Shown piece after piece: positions 10,537-22,000 of a DNA stretch of 64,000 bases. The notes under the pieces are model-generated. The model saw nothing but the letters and a program-made list of their open reading frames with translations, searched no databases and was not told where the DNA came from. The stretch's first letter is position 1, and each line of letters starts with the position of its first letter. A program made the position numbers and the translations under genes. The DNA comes from Paracyclopina nana (lineage: Eukaryota; Arthropoda; Copepoda; Cyclopoida; Cyclopettidae): contig JAGUCH010000001.1 in assembly GCA_019096065.1 (NCBI GenBank), positions 13,702,001-13,766,000 of the forward strand, in the 5' to 3' direction.

Positions 10537-12075
10537 CTACGCGACATTCGCTGGTTTGTAGAGGATGGTGGTGACATACTTTCTGCGGTATCTGGTAGCC
10601 GTGCTCAAGGCCATGACCTGGTCCTTAATGGACAAAGCGTACATGTGATTAACCATTACATGGTGTGGAATGGGGAGAAGCGTGGGCTCGCAATGGAGCG
10701 GAGTATCCTTGTTGAGGATCACGTGACCGAGTTGAGGGGGCAGAATGGGCGGGCCGCGGGCTGTGGCTGGCATTTTTGCGAAATCCGGCACGTTGTGCCC
10801 GAAAGCCTCGTCTGACAGACTCGAGGCTGGTATGGCGGCCTTTCGGTCGATTTCCAAGGCTGTGAACACTTCCAAATCGGTGCGATCCACTTTGATAACG
10901 TTGTTGAACCCGCCCATGCCATCGCTGAAATAGATTAGATCACAGCTATAGTCCCTGGCTTTCAAAAATATACCCTCTAATTCGATCAGGGATCATATGT
11001 TTTATGCATTGGTAGCAAATACTTTTTGGCGCTTGCTTGCCCTTAACCTCTAATGAGGTGATGAGGTAGGCAAAAAGTTATGCAACATAAAAGCACTGGG
11101 AGATCTCTGCGCAGAAACTTTTTTTGCAGCTATTCAAAAGGGATATTTGCCTGGTAACCTGTTCCCGGTTGCTGTGCTGCCAAACACCGTCCACCTTGAA
11201 TTTGTATTCATGGCTACCTTCAGGCAAATCCAGCACAGTGTAAAAGTTGCTCTCTGACAAATTCATTTTGATGGGCTGCCAGCCGTTGAAAGACCCGCTT
11301 AGAAAAACCTCCTTAGGCAATTCGCTGTTGCTCATGTCACCCTTTCATGGGAAAAGAAATTGTTTCTTCAAAGCTTTGAGAAAAAAGGCTTGTCTTACCA
11401 CGTCTTTAAGCGTAGCGCCACGGTGGTTTCCCGTTGACTTATTGTAGCTCCGAGTTTTGATGTCAGATTTTGAGGCTTTCCCAGCCTTTTCGCAATTCCA
11501 CACAAACATTGTGGAAATGGTCAACTTTCGACCCTCAACAGGTTGAACCTTGCGAACTGAAACTGTGGCAGATCGTATTCGGTGAGCCACCCTGCGAATT
11601 TCCGGCATTTTGGGCAACTGATTGGTCCAATCGTGTCTCTCGGTCACATCAGTGTCTGAAATACGAAAATATGACTACTGTGTGCTTGCTTGAACTTTTT
11701 AAGACACATCAGTTTTGCTTGATTTCCACAGAGCTTTCTCTTCCTACTATGATGCTCCTGAATAGCCAAGAAAACTTTATGACATGTTTCTCCCTTGCCA
11801 CTTCATTAAAAACTTCCTGTTATGGAAATGAATAGCCATAAGAAAAATAGTATGAGTATACCAATCAATACACACTCATGCAGCCATTGTTCTATTTTTT
11901 GATGCTCTTGAGATGTACAATAGGTCTACTTTATTTTCTGTATTATTTGCGAACCAGATGAGTTGCCCATTTTCGGCGGAGCAAATTTCCGCATTATGTT
12001 TGTCGGTGCACTATGCATTTTTTGCGACGGAATCTGTTGAAAATTAGATGAACTTGAAGCTTGAGCGTTGCCCAT
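10537..12075 (-). CDS. AMPKbeta: AMP-activated protein kinase beta subunit
   Basis: Four exons on the minus strand: 11955-12075, 11399-11655, 11151-11341 and 10537-10924. Total 957 nt, 318 aa, all phases consistent. The protein starts MGNAQASSS, with Gly2 placed for N-myristoylation as in known AMPK beta subunits. A glycogen-binding CBM48 module is clear (VFLSGSFNGW, then LPEGSHEYKFKVDG). The C-terminal alpha/gamma-binding domain is well conserved (PPILPPQL, HVILNKDT, HHVMVNHMYALSIKD, YVTTILYKP). Two oddities: the CBM is interrupted by about 30 extra residues around an intron after TISTMFVW, and the last intron has a GC donor (CCAG then GCAAAT), the only choice that gives the conserved VTS-GGFNN join in frame. 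As part of the heterotrimer it tethers the catalytic alpha and gamma subunits in energy sensing. Confidence 0.93.
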
Positions 12076-12338
12076 GGTGCAAGGCTAACTGTAGATGTCA
12101 TGGTCAGCTTTTAAAACGTAGTAGTACTTTAGAAAGCAATCCTTAAAGTAAAAAAGGAAACATCTTGCTATCATTGCTTCTAGCTCTGAGAATTGAACAA
12201 CTGCAGCTTTTTTTCAGGTGAAAACTTGCTGTAAAAGTTTTTACCGTCATAATTGTTATTGATTGGCAAATTTAATTAGCACTCTTTGTAGAAAGCCAGT
12301 TATGCCCATGATTCAGAGGATAAAGTACTTTTTCAGCC

Positions 12339-12347
12339 TTATAAATG
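12339..12347 (+). promoter_or_regulatory. TATA box of the F-box/LRR gene
   Basis: TTATAAATG lies about 110 bp upstream of the ATG at 12456, in an otherwise non-coding stretch between the divergent AMPK beta and F-box starts. Confidence 0.4.
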
Positions 12348-12455
12348 AGCTGACATTTTAGCTTTCAGCCACAGTCTAAAGCTCACTTTTTTGCTTTCTA
12401 ATTTTGGGAGCGCAGCCAAGTGTTAACAAAATTCAGGATATCTGCCATAAACGTG

Positions 12456-14463
12456 ATGGAGGATTTGCCGCCGGAAATTCTTGTTTTGATCATGGCCAAC
12501 CTCCCCCTAAGTACCCTGGTAAACGAGTTGAGCCTTGTGAGCAAAAAGTTCTACTATCTGGTTCATGAGGAGATTCTCAGCAGAGAAAGATTGTCGTTTG
12601 ACTTGGAAATCAGCCCAGCAACAAACTTGTCACATTTACCACAGCTAAAACTGAATCGGTTAAAACTGTCTGGTTTTGTTGACGCTACACAAGCCCAAGG
12701 TGTTTTGAATCAGGTCAACCACGACATTCATCTGTACTTTGATAACTGCCCTGCTGTTAAAAGTAAGCTACAAAAAAATCAGCATTGAGGAAGCTCTCGC
12801 ATGCATTTGCAGGACTTGATTTCCTCAAGAATGGCATTAAAGGCCTCCATTTTGGGCCGGAAGATTTGGTACCTACCAAAGTGTACGAAGATGTGGCCTC
12901 GTTTAAAGGCTTAATGTCTTCATTAACCCTACCGAGAATTCCACAGCTATTTGTTCCACTCATTTTGGCCCGTCAAGGAAATGTCACAGGTATTCTAATT
13001 GCATGACGCCAGCTTTCACATCTTCTAACCTTGATTAATTATCCCACGTATTGATATTACCTTGCTCCTCCCACGCAGAGCTTGAAATCGGTGAATGCTC
13101 CAATCAAGTAGCATTCATGGTATGCAAGAACTTGAAAAACTTGGCTACATTTGCGTTTAATGGGGAAGAGTTGACATTCTCAGGCGTTATTGGTCTAGTG
13201 ACAAGGAGGGACAAGTTAAGATCTCTGAGCATCAAGAATCCAAGAGGCCTGACCAAATATTCTATGAAAATGCTATCACGGAACATGACAAAGTTGGACA
13301 GTCTCAGGCTCTATTGGAAAGGAAAACTGCTCATTAATAATCCATGGAATTTTGAGTTTTGCCTTGACAGAGAGAAGCAAAAAGTTGACAACCTCTTCCT
13401 TGAAGGTCAACTGGAGAATCTGAAAAGCCTTGATTTATCAGCATTTTATCAGACTGTTGACGACAAAGCTCTGCAAGCATTGGCTACGGGCCATCTAGGT
13501 GGCAGCAGCGTTACCAGAGAGCACCTAACAAGGGTACCCAAATAGATGTTGATTTTGCCCAAAATTAAACATAGTTATTGAGCTTTTATTACAGATATCT
13601 TTGGCTCATTGCTTCAGAGTCTCAGATAATGGCATCCAATGGTTGGTGGGAAGCTGCCATTCACCTAAAATTCAAGAGCTTGACTTTTCTAATTGCGACT
13701 TGACTGGAAATTGCTTCTTAAGAAAAATGCCGAATTTATCCAGTTTGAGCTTGGATGGCTGCTCATCATTGAACGGTCTTGGCCTTCAATGCATTTCTAC
13801 CAGCTGTCAAAATTTAAAGACACTTTCAGTTTCTCAAAATAAGCATCTCACTGATGATGCCCTGGAGATGGCTTTCAAAAGTGGCTTAACCTGTCTGGAT
13901 GAGTTTAGTGTAAACTACACCAATATCAATGGGTCCTGCTTCAAGTCATTTCAATCATTCCAGTTGAAAAAACTGGCTCTCAATTCAAATCTAAAGGTGA
14001 AGAGCAAATGTACCTTCGTGAAAATTCAATTTAGCTTTTTATTTAGATAACTGATGAATCAGGCCTTGCTGAATATTTGCACAAAAACCATGGCTACCTG
14101 CTTCAATTGGACTTGGCTGGGACAGGGATAAATGGTTCCATGTTCAATATTTGCTTGCTTCCTAACTTGAAACGATTGTTTCTTGATTTCTGCCCAAAAA
14201 TGTCGAAGCTTAACCTGCAGGGCTGCCCCAAATTGTCGTACCTGAGCATTTATGGCTTTTCAGCCGAATTAACCAGGAATTCCAATCGTTGCACTGTGAT
14301 ATGTTCATCTGGACGTGAAAACTTGAATGAAATTCAAGTGTTTGCTCGCAAAAGAGGAATAAGGCTCACTAATTTAGAAATTACCAAGAAAAGCATGATC
14401 AAAGGTGTGCCATTTATGCTCTCGCAAGTTTATTTGACTTCCTTAGCAGATAGGGGTGATTAG
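12456..14463 (+). CDS. F-box and leucine-rich repeat protein
   Basis: Five exons: 12456-12762, 12813-12989, 13079-13533, 13595-13996 and 14047-14463, giving 585 aa with consistent phases. The start at 12456 puts the F-box at the very N-terminus (MEDLPPEILVLIMANLPLS, then LVSKKFYYLV). The rest carries irregular leucine-rich repeats of the cysteine-containing FBXL type (for example IQELDFSNCDLTGN, LSSLSLDGCSSLNGLG, LLQLDLAGTGING). Proteins of this kind are substrate receptors of SCF ubiquitin ligases: the F-box binds Skp1 and the LRR arc binds the target. The target cannot be told. Repeats in the first half are weak. The gene converges on the PLOD-like gene with only about 55 bp between stop codons. 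Confidence 0.82.
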
Positions 14464-14502
14464 CGAGAGGTTCAGAAAAGCTGTCTCTCAAATGTTGCGC
14501 TA

Positions 14503-14508
14503 AATAAA
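14503..14508 (+). terminator. AATAAA polyadenylation signal of the F-box/LRR gene
   Basis: AATAAA lies 40 nt after the stop codon and 10 bp before the stop codon of the convergent PLOD-like gene, so the two 3' ends must overlap or nearly so. Confidence 0.65.
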
Positions 14509-14517
14509 GTAATTTGC

Positions 14518-16581
14518 TTAAAGCTCGTCCCAGTTTTCCCTCACTTCATACGTTTTCCCCTCCAATTCAACTTCAATCAGTTGCGGTACCGCTTCATTGA
14601 GTCGGGCTATCGTATCTACTCTCTTGATTTCCTCTTCAAAATTTTTCGTCCGGAAAAATCCTGGGCATGTGGGTATCCCGTTTCTCTCAAAACACGGGAA
14701 CGCAGCATTCACAAACGAAATGATGATGTACCTAAAATGCACGTGTTAAAAAGGTTGGCAAACGTCCTTTTTTCAATGTTTACGTTACCTTGTTCCGGAA
14801 GTTGTTGGGAGGCCTTCGTGATAATGTGTCACCCTTCCCGGGTGCGCCAAGATATCTCCAGTCTCCATCGAGAGGTCTGCGCATTTTTGCTGCAAAAAGT
14901 AGGTCCCACCACCCTCAAAGTCCTTGCCAATTTGATTGAGAGCCACATTAATTGTGTACAATGAGTTGTCATGGTGGGGTTTCAATGCGGGCTGCTCTTC
15001 CCACCGATACCTCACGGTGAAAAAGTGGCCTCCTGTATCAAGGCCTGGATGTCCGGGGAAAAACAGGCATTTTCGTGGGTAGACGTAAAAGTTGATGAAA
15101 GCCATCCACATTTCCTCCAGTCCGTATTGCCAAAGGTTGATGTCGGTGGTGGGCACCGTTTCTTTGCGCTTGTTCCGGACGTCGTACACAGCGTCATTTC
15201 CGGATTTGAACCAGTTGTCCGCATACTCGGCTTCTTCGATCATTTGCTCAGCAAACAGGCCAGTGAACATTTCCATGTTGAATGTGTCGTGACAAAGGCC
15301 TTTCTTGACCGTTTGTTTGGGCAAAATTTCCGGCATTACTTCCGGATCCCTTGAAGTGGTCTTCCGGACTTTCTCTTTAATGTACCTTTCTGCCCAGAGT
15401 TCGTGATTTTCCATGATTCGAGTGAGCTCGGGGTGCAGCATTCCCTCGCGTATGTTTCGCAAATTCACCAAGTGTCCATATGTTTGCTTATTGGCGAGCA
15501 AAAGCGGGATCTTCAAGTCTTGTGCCAATTTCTCAAAGAAAACTGAATCTGGACTCCGATCTGGATTTTGCTGATCTTCAAAGAGGGCTCGATAATTTTT
15601 CTCCGGAAACACGCTAGTTTGTATGAGATAAGCGTAACGTGCTGACTTGACCGGAACCAAGCAACACTTTTTCCGGTTATTCACATCCCGGAATCCGCTT
15701 GCAGATTCCATCTCTCCTTTTACTAGCGGTATTTCGGTCCAATAAGCGGCCTCATCATGAACACTAGCATTTCTAGCCACCAAGATATCCTCAGTGACAA
15801 AATTGGTACCAATCTGAAAAAATATACACGTTGAACCTTTTCGGAACGTTGCGTTGGCACGCACACGCAACCTCTTACCAGAATATTTCTGTAGTTCTCA
15901 GCTCTTAATCCTTTTTGGGTGACTAAATCCGGAAATGATGTAGTATCATTGAGAATGTCGGGCAAGCCAATGTTGCAGATTCTCCTGGCATGGCTGAACT
16001 TTTCGTAAGTTTTCAGAAAAGGTGCAACTGCTTGTGCATTTTGCTTGATCAACGAACTCAAAGTTTCAGGTTCATCCAAGTGAGCAGCAGAGGAAAGGAA
16101 AAGAATCGCGTCCACTTTGAAATTTTTGGAATAATGAATTGCTTCTTGCTTGGCCTTCGCCTCGTTTTCAGAAGGAAGCATTTTAATTTTCCTAAATATA
16201 CAGGCTATGTGAAAAGTTTGTACTTTCGAGTTAAAGTACGTTTTTTTGAAGCCTCATCAAGTCCAATAGCACTAATTACCTATACTGATTGCTCCACTGT
16301 GTGACGATGCTCTTGACATATTCATATTTGGTGATGTTTTGTACTGTGACATGGAGAAATATATGCTCCTTTGGATAGCTTTGACGGTGGACCTTGTCGA
16401 AAAATTCCGGCAGAAACAGGGACGTTTTGCCAACAACAACCGCTATCATGACATCTTGCAGACCTTTAATAACGCACGCGAGAAGACAGCTATAGAAAAC
16501 AGGCCTACCCAAGAAATATCAGCAATTACCTTTGACTGCCACTGCAAATAGGAGATTGTAGAAGAAATTCCTCCAGATCAT
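14518..16581 (-). CDS. PLOD-like procollagen-lysine hydroxylase lacking the glycosyltransferase domain
   Basis: Five exons on the minus strand: 16530-16581, 16280-16463, 15879-16191, 14789-15813 and 14518-14731, giving 595 aa with consistent phases. The first 17 residues plus the start of exon 2 form a signal peptide. The middle matches the accessory domain of PLOD1-3 (FLPEFFDKVHRQSYPKEHIF, then NFVTEDILVARNA). The C-terminal dioxygenase domain is well conserved. Iron ligands are HHD at about residues 463-465 and the distal His in THYHEGLPTT near 513-515, and the Arg of GTRY fits the 2-oxoglutarate site. Usual PLODs are about 700-740 aa with an N-terminal glucosyltransferase domain; that domain is missing. 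The DxD-like acid pair of the accessory domain is also replaced (FLSSAAHL). About 65 extra residues follow the position where PLODs normally end (SFVDP in vertebrates, SFVNAAFPCFE here). It likely hydroxylates lysines in the ER, without sugar transfer; the substrate is unknown. Confidence 0.85.
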
Positions 16582-16917
16582 GGCTGTCTTTTGAATTTCG
16601 TATTTTTGCCGAGTAAAATAACCAGCGCGCGCGTTTTCTACCTGCTTCCAATATCCAAGCGCGTATTTACTGTGGTCATATTTCTCTGCTCTTTTATATT
16701 GGAAGATTCATGAATATGACATTCCGAAAAAGCAGCAACTTTTCCAAAAGCTTTTCATGATAATACTTTTTCTTCCACTTACTTGAACTGAGCCTGCATC
16801 AATTAGCGCATGAATGCAAGCAATTTTAAAAAGTGCTATTTCAGAGCTCTCCAACCATTTTGCTGTTGTGTTAAGCACTCGAGCTTTCAAGTGCAGAGGT
16901 GGTAGTCTTTTTTTTTA

Positions 16918-18333
16918 TTATTCAAAAAGATCAGGTAGCTTCCAGTATGCTTTGTTAACATGCTCAGCCAAATCGTTCTTAACGTAGTAGGCTTCAAGGC
17001 TTTCTTTGTCAGGAGTGTGCCAATCAGCCCTGACCAGCGTGTAGCCCTCTGAAGTGAGCAAATTGTCGATTTCCTTGAAATTATTCTCATGGCTGCCCTC
17101 AGCCTCTTCACGCAGTTTCTTTGTTTGGATTTCGAGGCTGAATACTTTAATGTCAACTTTATCCCATGGCAAGGATTTCAAAGCCTGCAAAACCAAAATA
17201 TTTGTTCTCAATGTTGGCTCAGCATGAGCAATGCACACTCAACCGAGAATTCGTTATAGAATTATGAGATTCCACATTTAGCTCTCTTTCCTTTTCAGCT
17301 TAGGAATGTATTGCATCACCACTTTTATGGGCCTTCCTTTGCATATTTACGTAGTTCTTACCCCATATTCTGCTCCCTCAATGTCAAGGCTCATGTAGTC
17401 CACCGTGGGATTTCCAACTGCCAAAAGCATTGAATACAGAGGGAAGCACTGCATCTGTAATAATGAAGGCTAGGCTAGCAAATCTTCACGAAATAATAGA
17501 GCCTACTTTAATTGTCTTTCGATTGCTGTGTGCGTATCTCATTTGTTGTTCTCTGTCGGTTTTTGGTATGTTATCTCCTGGCCTAACCAGTCCCTCGCGG
17601 ATGATGCCACCAAAGATGGCCGCGGAATCAAAGAAAATGATGTCTGCTCGATCTGACATGGAAATGCAATTCCCCAGTGACCACGACTTTCGGCCTCGAT
17701 TCAATAGATGGTTGTAATTGTCAGGGTTGGCCTCCACCAAGAGGCCAGTCCAGCCTCGATTCATTTCGAAAAACAAAGTGTTGGAAGCAATCACTCCATC
17801 ATATGCTCCAGCCTCGAAGAAAAAGCCATCTCTTTTCGACTCGTTGTAGAACAAATCGACAATTCTGGCTTGTTTAAATTGGCCCTGAAATCGAATTAGT
17901 CTCTGCTCTTACATGGTTCATTCTTGGAATCTCTACCTGTCGTATGCTGGAAGTGTCTGGTATATTGTAGGGTAAATCACGACTGGCTGGTTTGGCCAGA
18001 AAGTAATTTGTGATTTCTTCTATCAATTTGGGGTCATCTTGAGATAATTGAGCTAGACTTTCATCAATTTCTGCCTCCTCGTCGCAATCAATGCTGCACC
18101 GGACACTTGAGAATCTGAAAATAATTAGAGAAGCTTAATTGAAAAAATAACCAGGCTTACGTGAATACACTGATTACATCACACTGAGATGAATGCAGAA
18201 TAGATAGAAATGCATCGTCTTTTGGATGCTTTTGATGCTCTTTACAGTCAACGCGCCAGGTAGATGTGGATAGTTGTTACACTAGCACAAAAATGTCTCT
18301 CATTCCATTGTTCAAGCAACATACTATACGCAT
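16918..18333 (-). CDS. Star-like FkbM methyltransferase-domain protein
   Basis: Well-supported exons on the minus strand: 18161-18237, 17937-18114, 17507-17884, 17362-17454 and 16918-17184. A possible first exon at 18283-18333 starts MRIVCCLNNGM and is phase-compatible but needs a weak GTGTAA donor and a 45-bp intron, so the N-terminus is uncertain. Family marks: GFFFEAGAYDG (the SAM-site-like loop), NTLFFEMNRGWTGLLVEANP, CFPLYSMLLAVGNPTVDYMS and LDIEGAEYG. Drosophila Star and its many arthropod relatives carry this fold; Star is a type II membrane protein that helps export EGF-receptor ligands, and methyltransferase activity has not been shown for it. No clear transmembrane segment is present in the part I can read. 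The stop codon overlaps an A-rich end that includes an AATAAA-like sequence on the minus strand. Confidence 0.8.
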
Positions 18334-19092
18334 TTTCCTTGCACGAGAATAATGAAACAAATACCAATTTGTCAATGCTTGGCACATTCTCCATGTTTAG
18401 TCAGTTCGTACTTTTGTGATAAAAAATATGGCTCTAATTTTTTTTGAACCATTCCGTTGCAACAATGTCAATAAATTAGCAAATATTGATCCAGAAGCAA
18501 GCATAGAAAAAATAATTAATTTGCGATTCGATTCTCTGAACCGAGACTTTTTCGTAATTACATTGGTCTCAAGTTTTTCCAATTACTTTCAAACTTTGGG
18601 CTAAATTTTTTTGCCCTCAGCAAAGATACTAAAAGAGATTTCAAAGGTAACCCAAGACACCTCTAATTTTCAGTCTTTTGATTAATGTAATAAGTACAAT
18701 AGGGCGTTTTTCTCTTCCTAGCTAAAAAAGCTACATTAGGGCTGCGTCAATTGTTGTTGTATCACTTCCAAATTAGTTGATAAGGCTAGAAATTTGCCAT
18801 TCTGCAGCATAAGCTAAGCTAATAAATTCCTCGCATTTGTATATTTGTTCACTAGTAATTGCATCGTTGCTGTGTGAGTTGGCGTTGCATGCGGACCTTA
18901 TTTAAAGGTAATATTTACCAAAGACATTTTTGAAAATGCCCTCCATGCCTATTATGGAATTTCACAGAGTGGGGTGTCAATTCCTTTTTCCACATTTGAA
19001 TTTACGCGCGCTTTTTCAGCAACGCCGCTTTTGTTTACATTTCATCTTGCCTAGTTTCAGAAGGATCAGATCTGTCAGTTATCAATTTTTTG
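18334..19092. other. Divergent intergenic region, nothing recognised
   Basis: The short ORFs here are AT-rich and not gene-like. The region separates the Star-like gene (minus) from the Patched-related gene (plus) and presumably holds both promoters. Confidence 0.4.
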
Positions 19093-22000
19093 ATGTCTGA
19101 CTCGGTCAAATCAGCCTCAATTGCGCCACCAGAGGCCACTTTGGAGTCCAAATCGACCAAGACATCAAATGGGTCCTGCCAAAACTTCTTAACCTACTGC
19201 AACGTGTCAAAGCTCCTCACTCAATACTTTACATGGTAACAATTTCTTTGTTCCAGCGAAGCGCGCCGTCAAAAAAATTAAATTTGACCAATATTAACTA
19301 CTTTAAAGTGTCATTAAAAAGTCTGCAAATCTTTTCAAAATAATAATTCTGCTCCAACAATCGAAGACAATGCAATTTCATATTTTCAGGCACGGGCGAA
19401 AATGTGCAGAGCACCCTTTCAAAGTCATTACTGTCACTTTTGGGCTGATTTGTCTGTTCTCCTTGGGAATGCTCAATTTCCATTGGGAGTCGAATGCAAT
19501 CAAGCTATGGATTCCGTCCAACTCAGATTTTGCCACGAATTATGAGTATTTGTGGTCCAAATATCCGCCAGATCTCAGGTTCCACTCGGTTCTCTTTGTT
19601 GCTCCTGAGCATGACCCTGACATCTTGCAACCAAAATACATTCAGCAGGTGAGTAAATGCTTTTACACTAGGCTTTTCATGCTCTTTTGTGCGCCTTTAG
19701 ATCCATTACATTAATGAATGGTAGTGCTAAAGCCAGAAATGGATTTCTTTTTTTTCTTTTTTTTTTGCTGTAAATGTTGCTGTCGAGCAAGAAAAATGGA
19801 TGCCATAGCTCTATATATGCAGGTAGCTAAAGGGGGGAAATATGGCTTCCCTTTTCAAGCTAACACAATTACTAAATAAGGCTGAAATAAGCTTTGAATC
19901 GTTGCTATATCAGTCACATATGCTTTTGCAGTAGCTCATTTTGATTGAGGCTTTCACTCAAAGTCCTTCTTTGAAAGTTCCATTTTCTCTTTATCGTGAC
20001 TGTAGCGCTTTTCCTCGCGACACCTTTTGTCAGGCTTCCAGCCTCACTTTGATGAATTGCGTGCGTTTTTCCACGTTGCTAGGGTTTGCATAATCTGTGA
20101 TAACCACCGTCACTTACTTTAATTGCCCTCGTTAGCCTCGTGATTAGAGAAAGCCTCCCCGTACGTTGGTCTACTTTTTAATGTCCGAAACTATTTGATG
20201 AGGCTCTCATTAGAATATTTAATGAAAGCACCACGATCTCCATCTAATTTGAATTTTTTCCATGGCACCTGAAGATGTACAAAGTCTACAAGAGCCTACA
20301 ATCAATGCAATTTGGGCCTCGTAACCTAACTTGGTCAGATTCCTGTTTCAGGTAAGTTTGAGCCCTAATTTTCAGTGCTTGGTATTTCCAACTTCTTTTC
20401 GCCAAAGTTTTCCTACACTCTTCGTGAAATGAGAAAACTTGTCAAAACTGCAGTTTAAAAAGAGCTTCTCCTAGCTGTTGTCTTTCGTAAGTCAGAAATC
20501 AATTTTGCTGAAGTATTCTGATACTGTTGTGGGAGCAAACATCTTGATGGCGAAAAGAAAGCTGGCTACTGCTTCATTGCTTGAAGCTAGTGAATTAATT
20601 TCCAGGATACCTATTGTCAAAGTTGACTTAACAAGCCTGGCCGGAAAGAGGAGGAGGAAACGCCAGGATTTCTCCGAGTTTGGAGATTATTTTATTTCTG
20701 ACGAAATCACCGATCTCGATCCCAGCATCGAATTCTACCCTTCGCCCTACTGCAAACTTGTTGAAGGTAGGAAAACACTGGAGATTGTATCTCTGTCCCA
20801 TTTTCCAATATGATCGATTTTCAGGGTTCACTCAAACTTGCTTTGAGCAATCCATTCTTGAGTTGTGGGCCAAGAATGGCGCCTATACCGAGGAATCTGA
20901 CGAATTGATAGCCAATTTGTCCAAAGAGGACATCTTGGACAAAGTGAACAGGGTGAATACGAGGTAAGATTGCTTATCAAAACAGAAATCAAAGGAGGAA
21001 ATAACTTTTCTCATCCAAGTTTCCTCGCGATGTTTTTGATAAAAGTTTGCCCCTCAAGCGCAAGCTAGCTAGCAGCCAAGTTTTTTGCTTAACTGACCTT
21101 TTTCTCCGAGGCAGCCTGTTTTGGCCAATTTTCTGCTACCCACCTCATTCAAATGCTGCACGTGCTCGCTGCTGTCCCTTTTGCTACACAAAGGACAGCC
21201 CTAGATAAATAGAGTTTGCTGCCACACTAGAGAAAGAGTTGCAATTTGGTTTTTCTAAAATGATTGTGCAAGCGAGCATTTCCTGCGAATTATAGCCACA
21301 ATGTGGTTACGAGGCTGGAAGAGCCTTGGAAGACTGCAGGTGCACTTTTGGTGCACATCAAATGTACCTACGTAAGCGCGCAGTATTATCATTGTTATTC
21401 TTGTCGTTGCAGCGGGCTATTTTTAATCGAGCGTGATTTCCAATCCCTTCTGGGCAATGTCCAACGCGACGAAAAAGGTCGAATCGTGTCGGCTACCGCC
21501 ACAGAGTTCAAGCTCATCGGATTGATGAACGGGACTGCTGCCAGGCTTCAGGATATTCACATCGACAATGCCCTTGGGGAATATGTAATTATGCACTAGC
21601 CAGAAGGCTGGTTAGCCTCAACTGCGATTTGAGCATGACGTCCTTCCTTTTTTGTATCAGAGCGTTCATGTTTTCTGCATTGCCTAAATGCTTATTTCTG
21701 AACAAAGCGAGCAAAGTAGTACAACCACGAACGGTTTTCTTTTAATTGCATTTTCAAAGCAGTTCTCATGTTTCGCTGTCGAAAATGCAAAGTTGAACAT
21801 AAGCTCTCGCAGCTTGAAAGCTTTTTGGTATCGGGTATCCAACAATTATGCTCCTAGGTGGAACAAAGTACTCTGGACTTTGAGGGCCATCTCATCAAGC
21901 TATTGCTGAAATCCAATGGCAACGAGGTCGGCCTCCAGACTTTGGTCAACGTGGCAAGGAGTTTTAATGACATTGCCTCAGAAACCATATTGACGGATAT

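Noticed and set aside
14971-15354. Plus-strand ORF of 127 codons over the PLOD-like gene
   Set aside because: It is antisense to the conserved dioxygenase exon; the minus-strand reading carries the iron ligands and matched splice phases.
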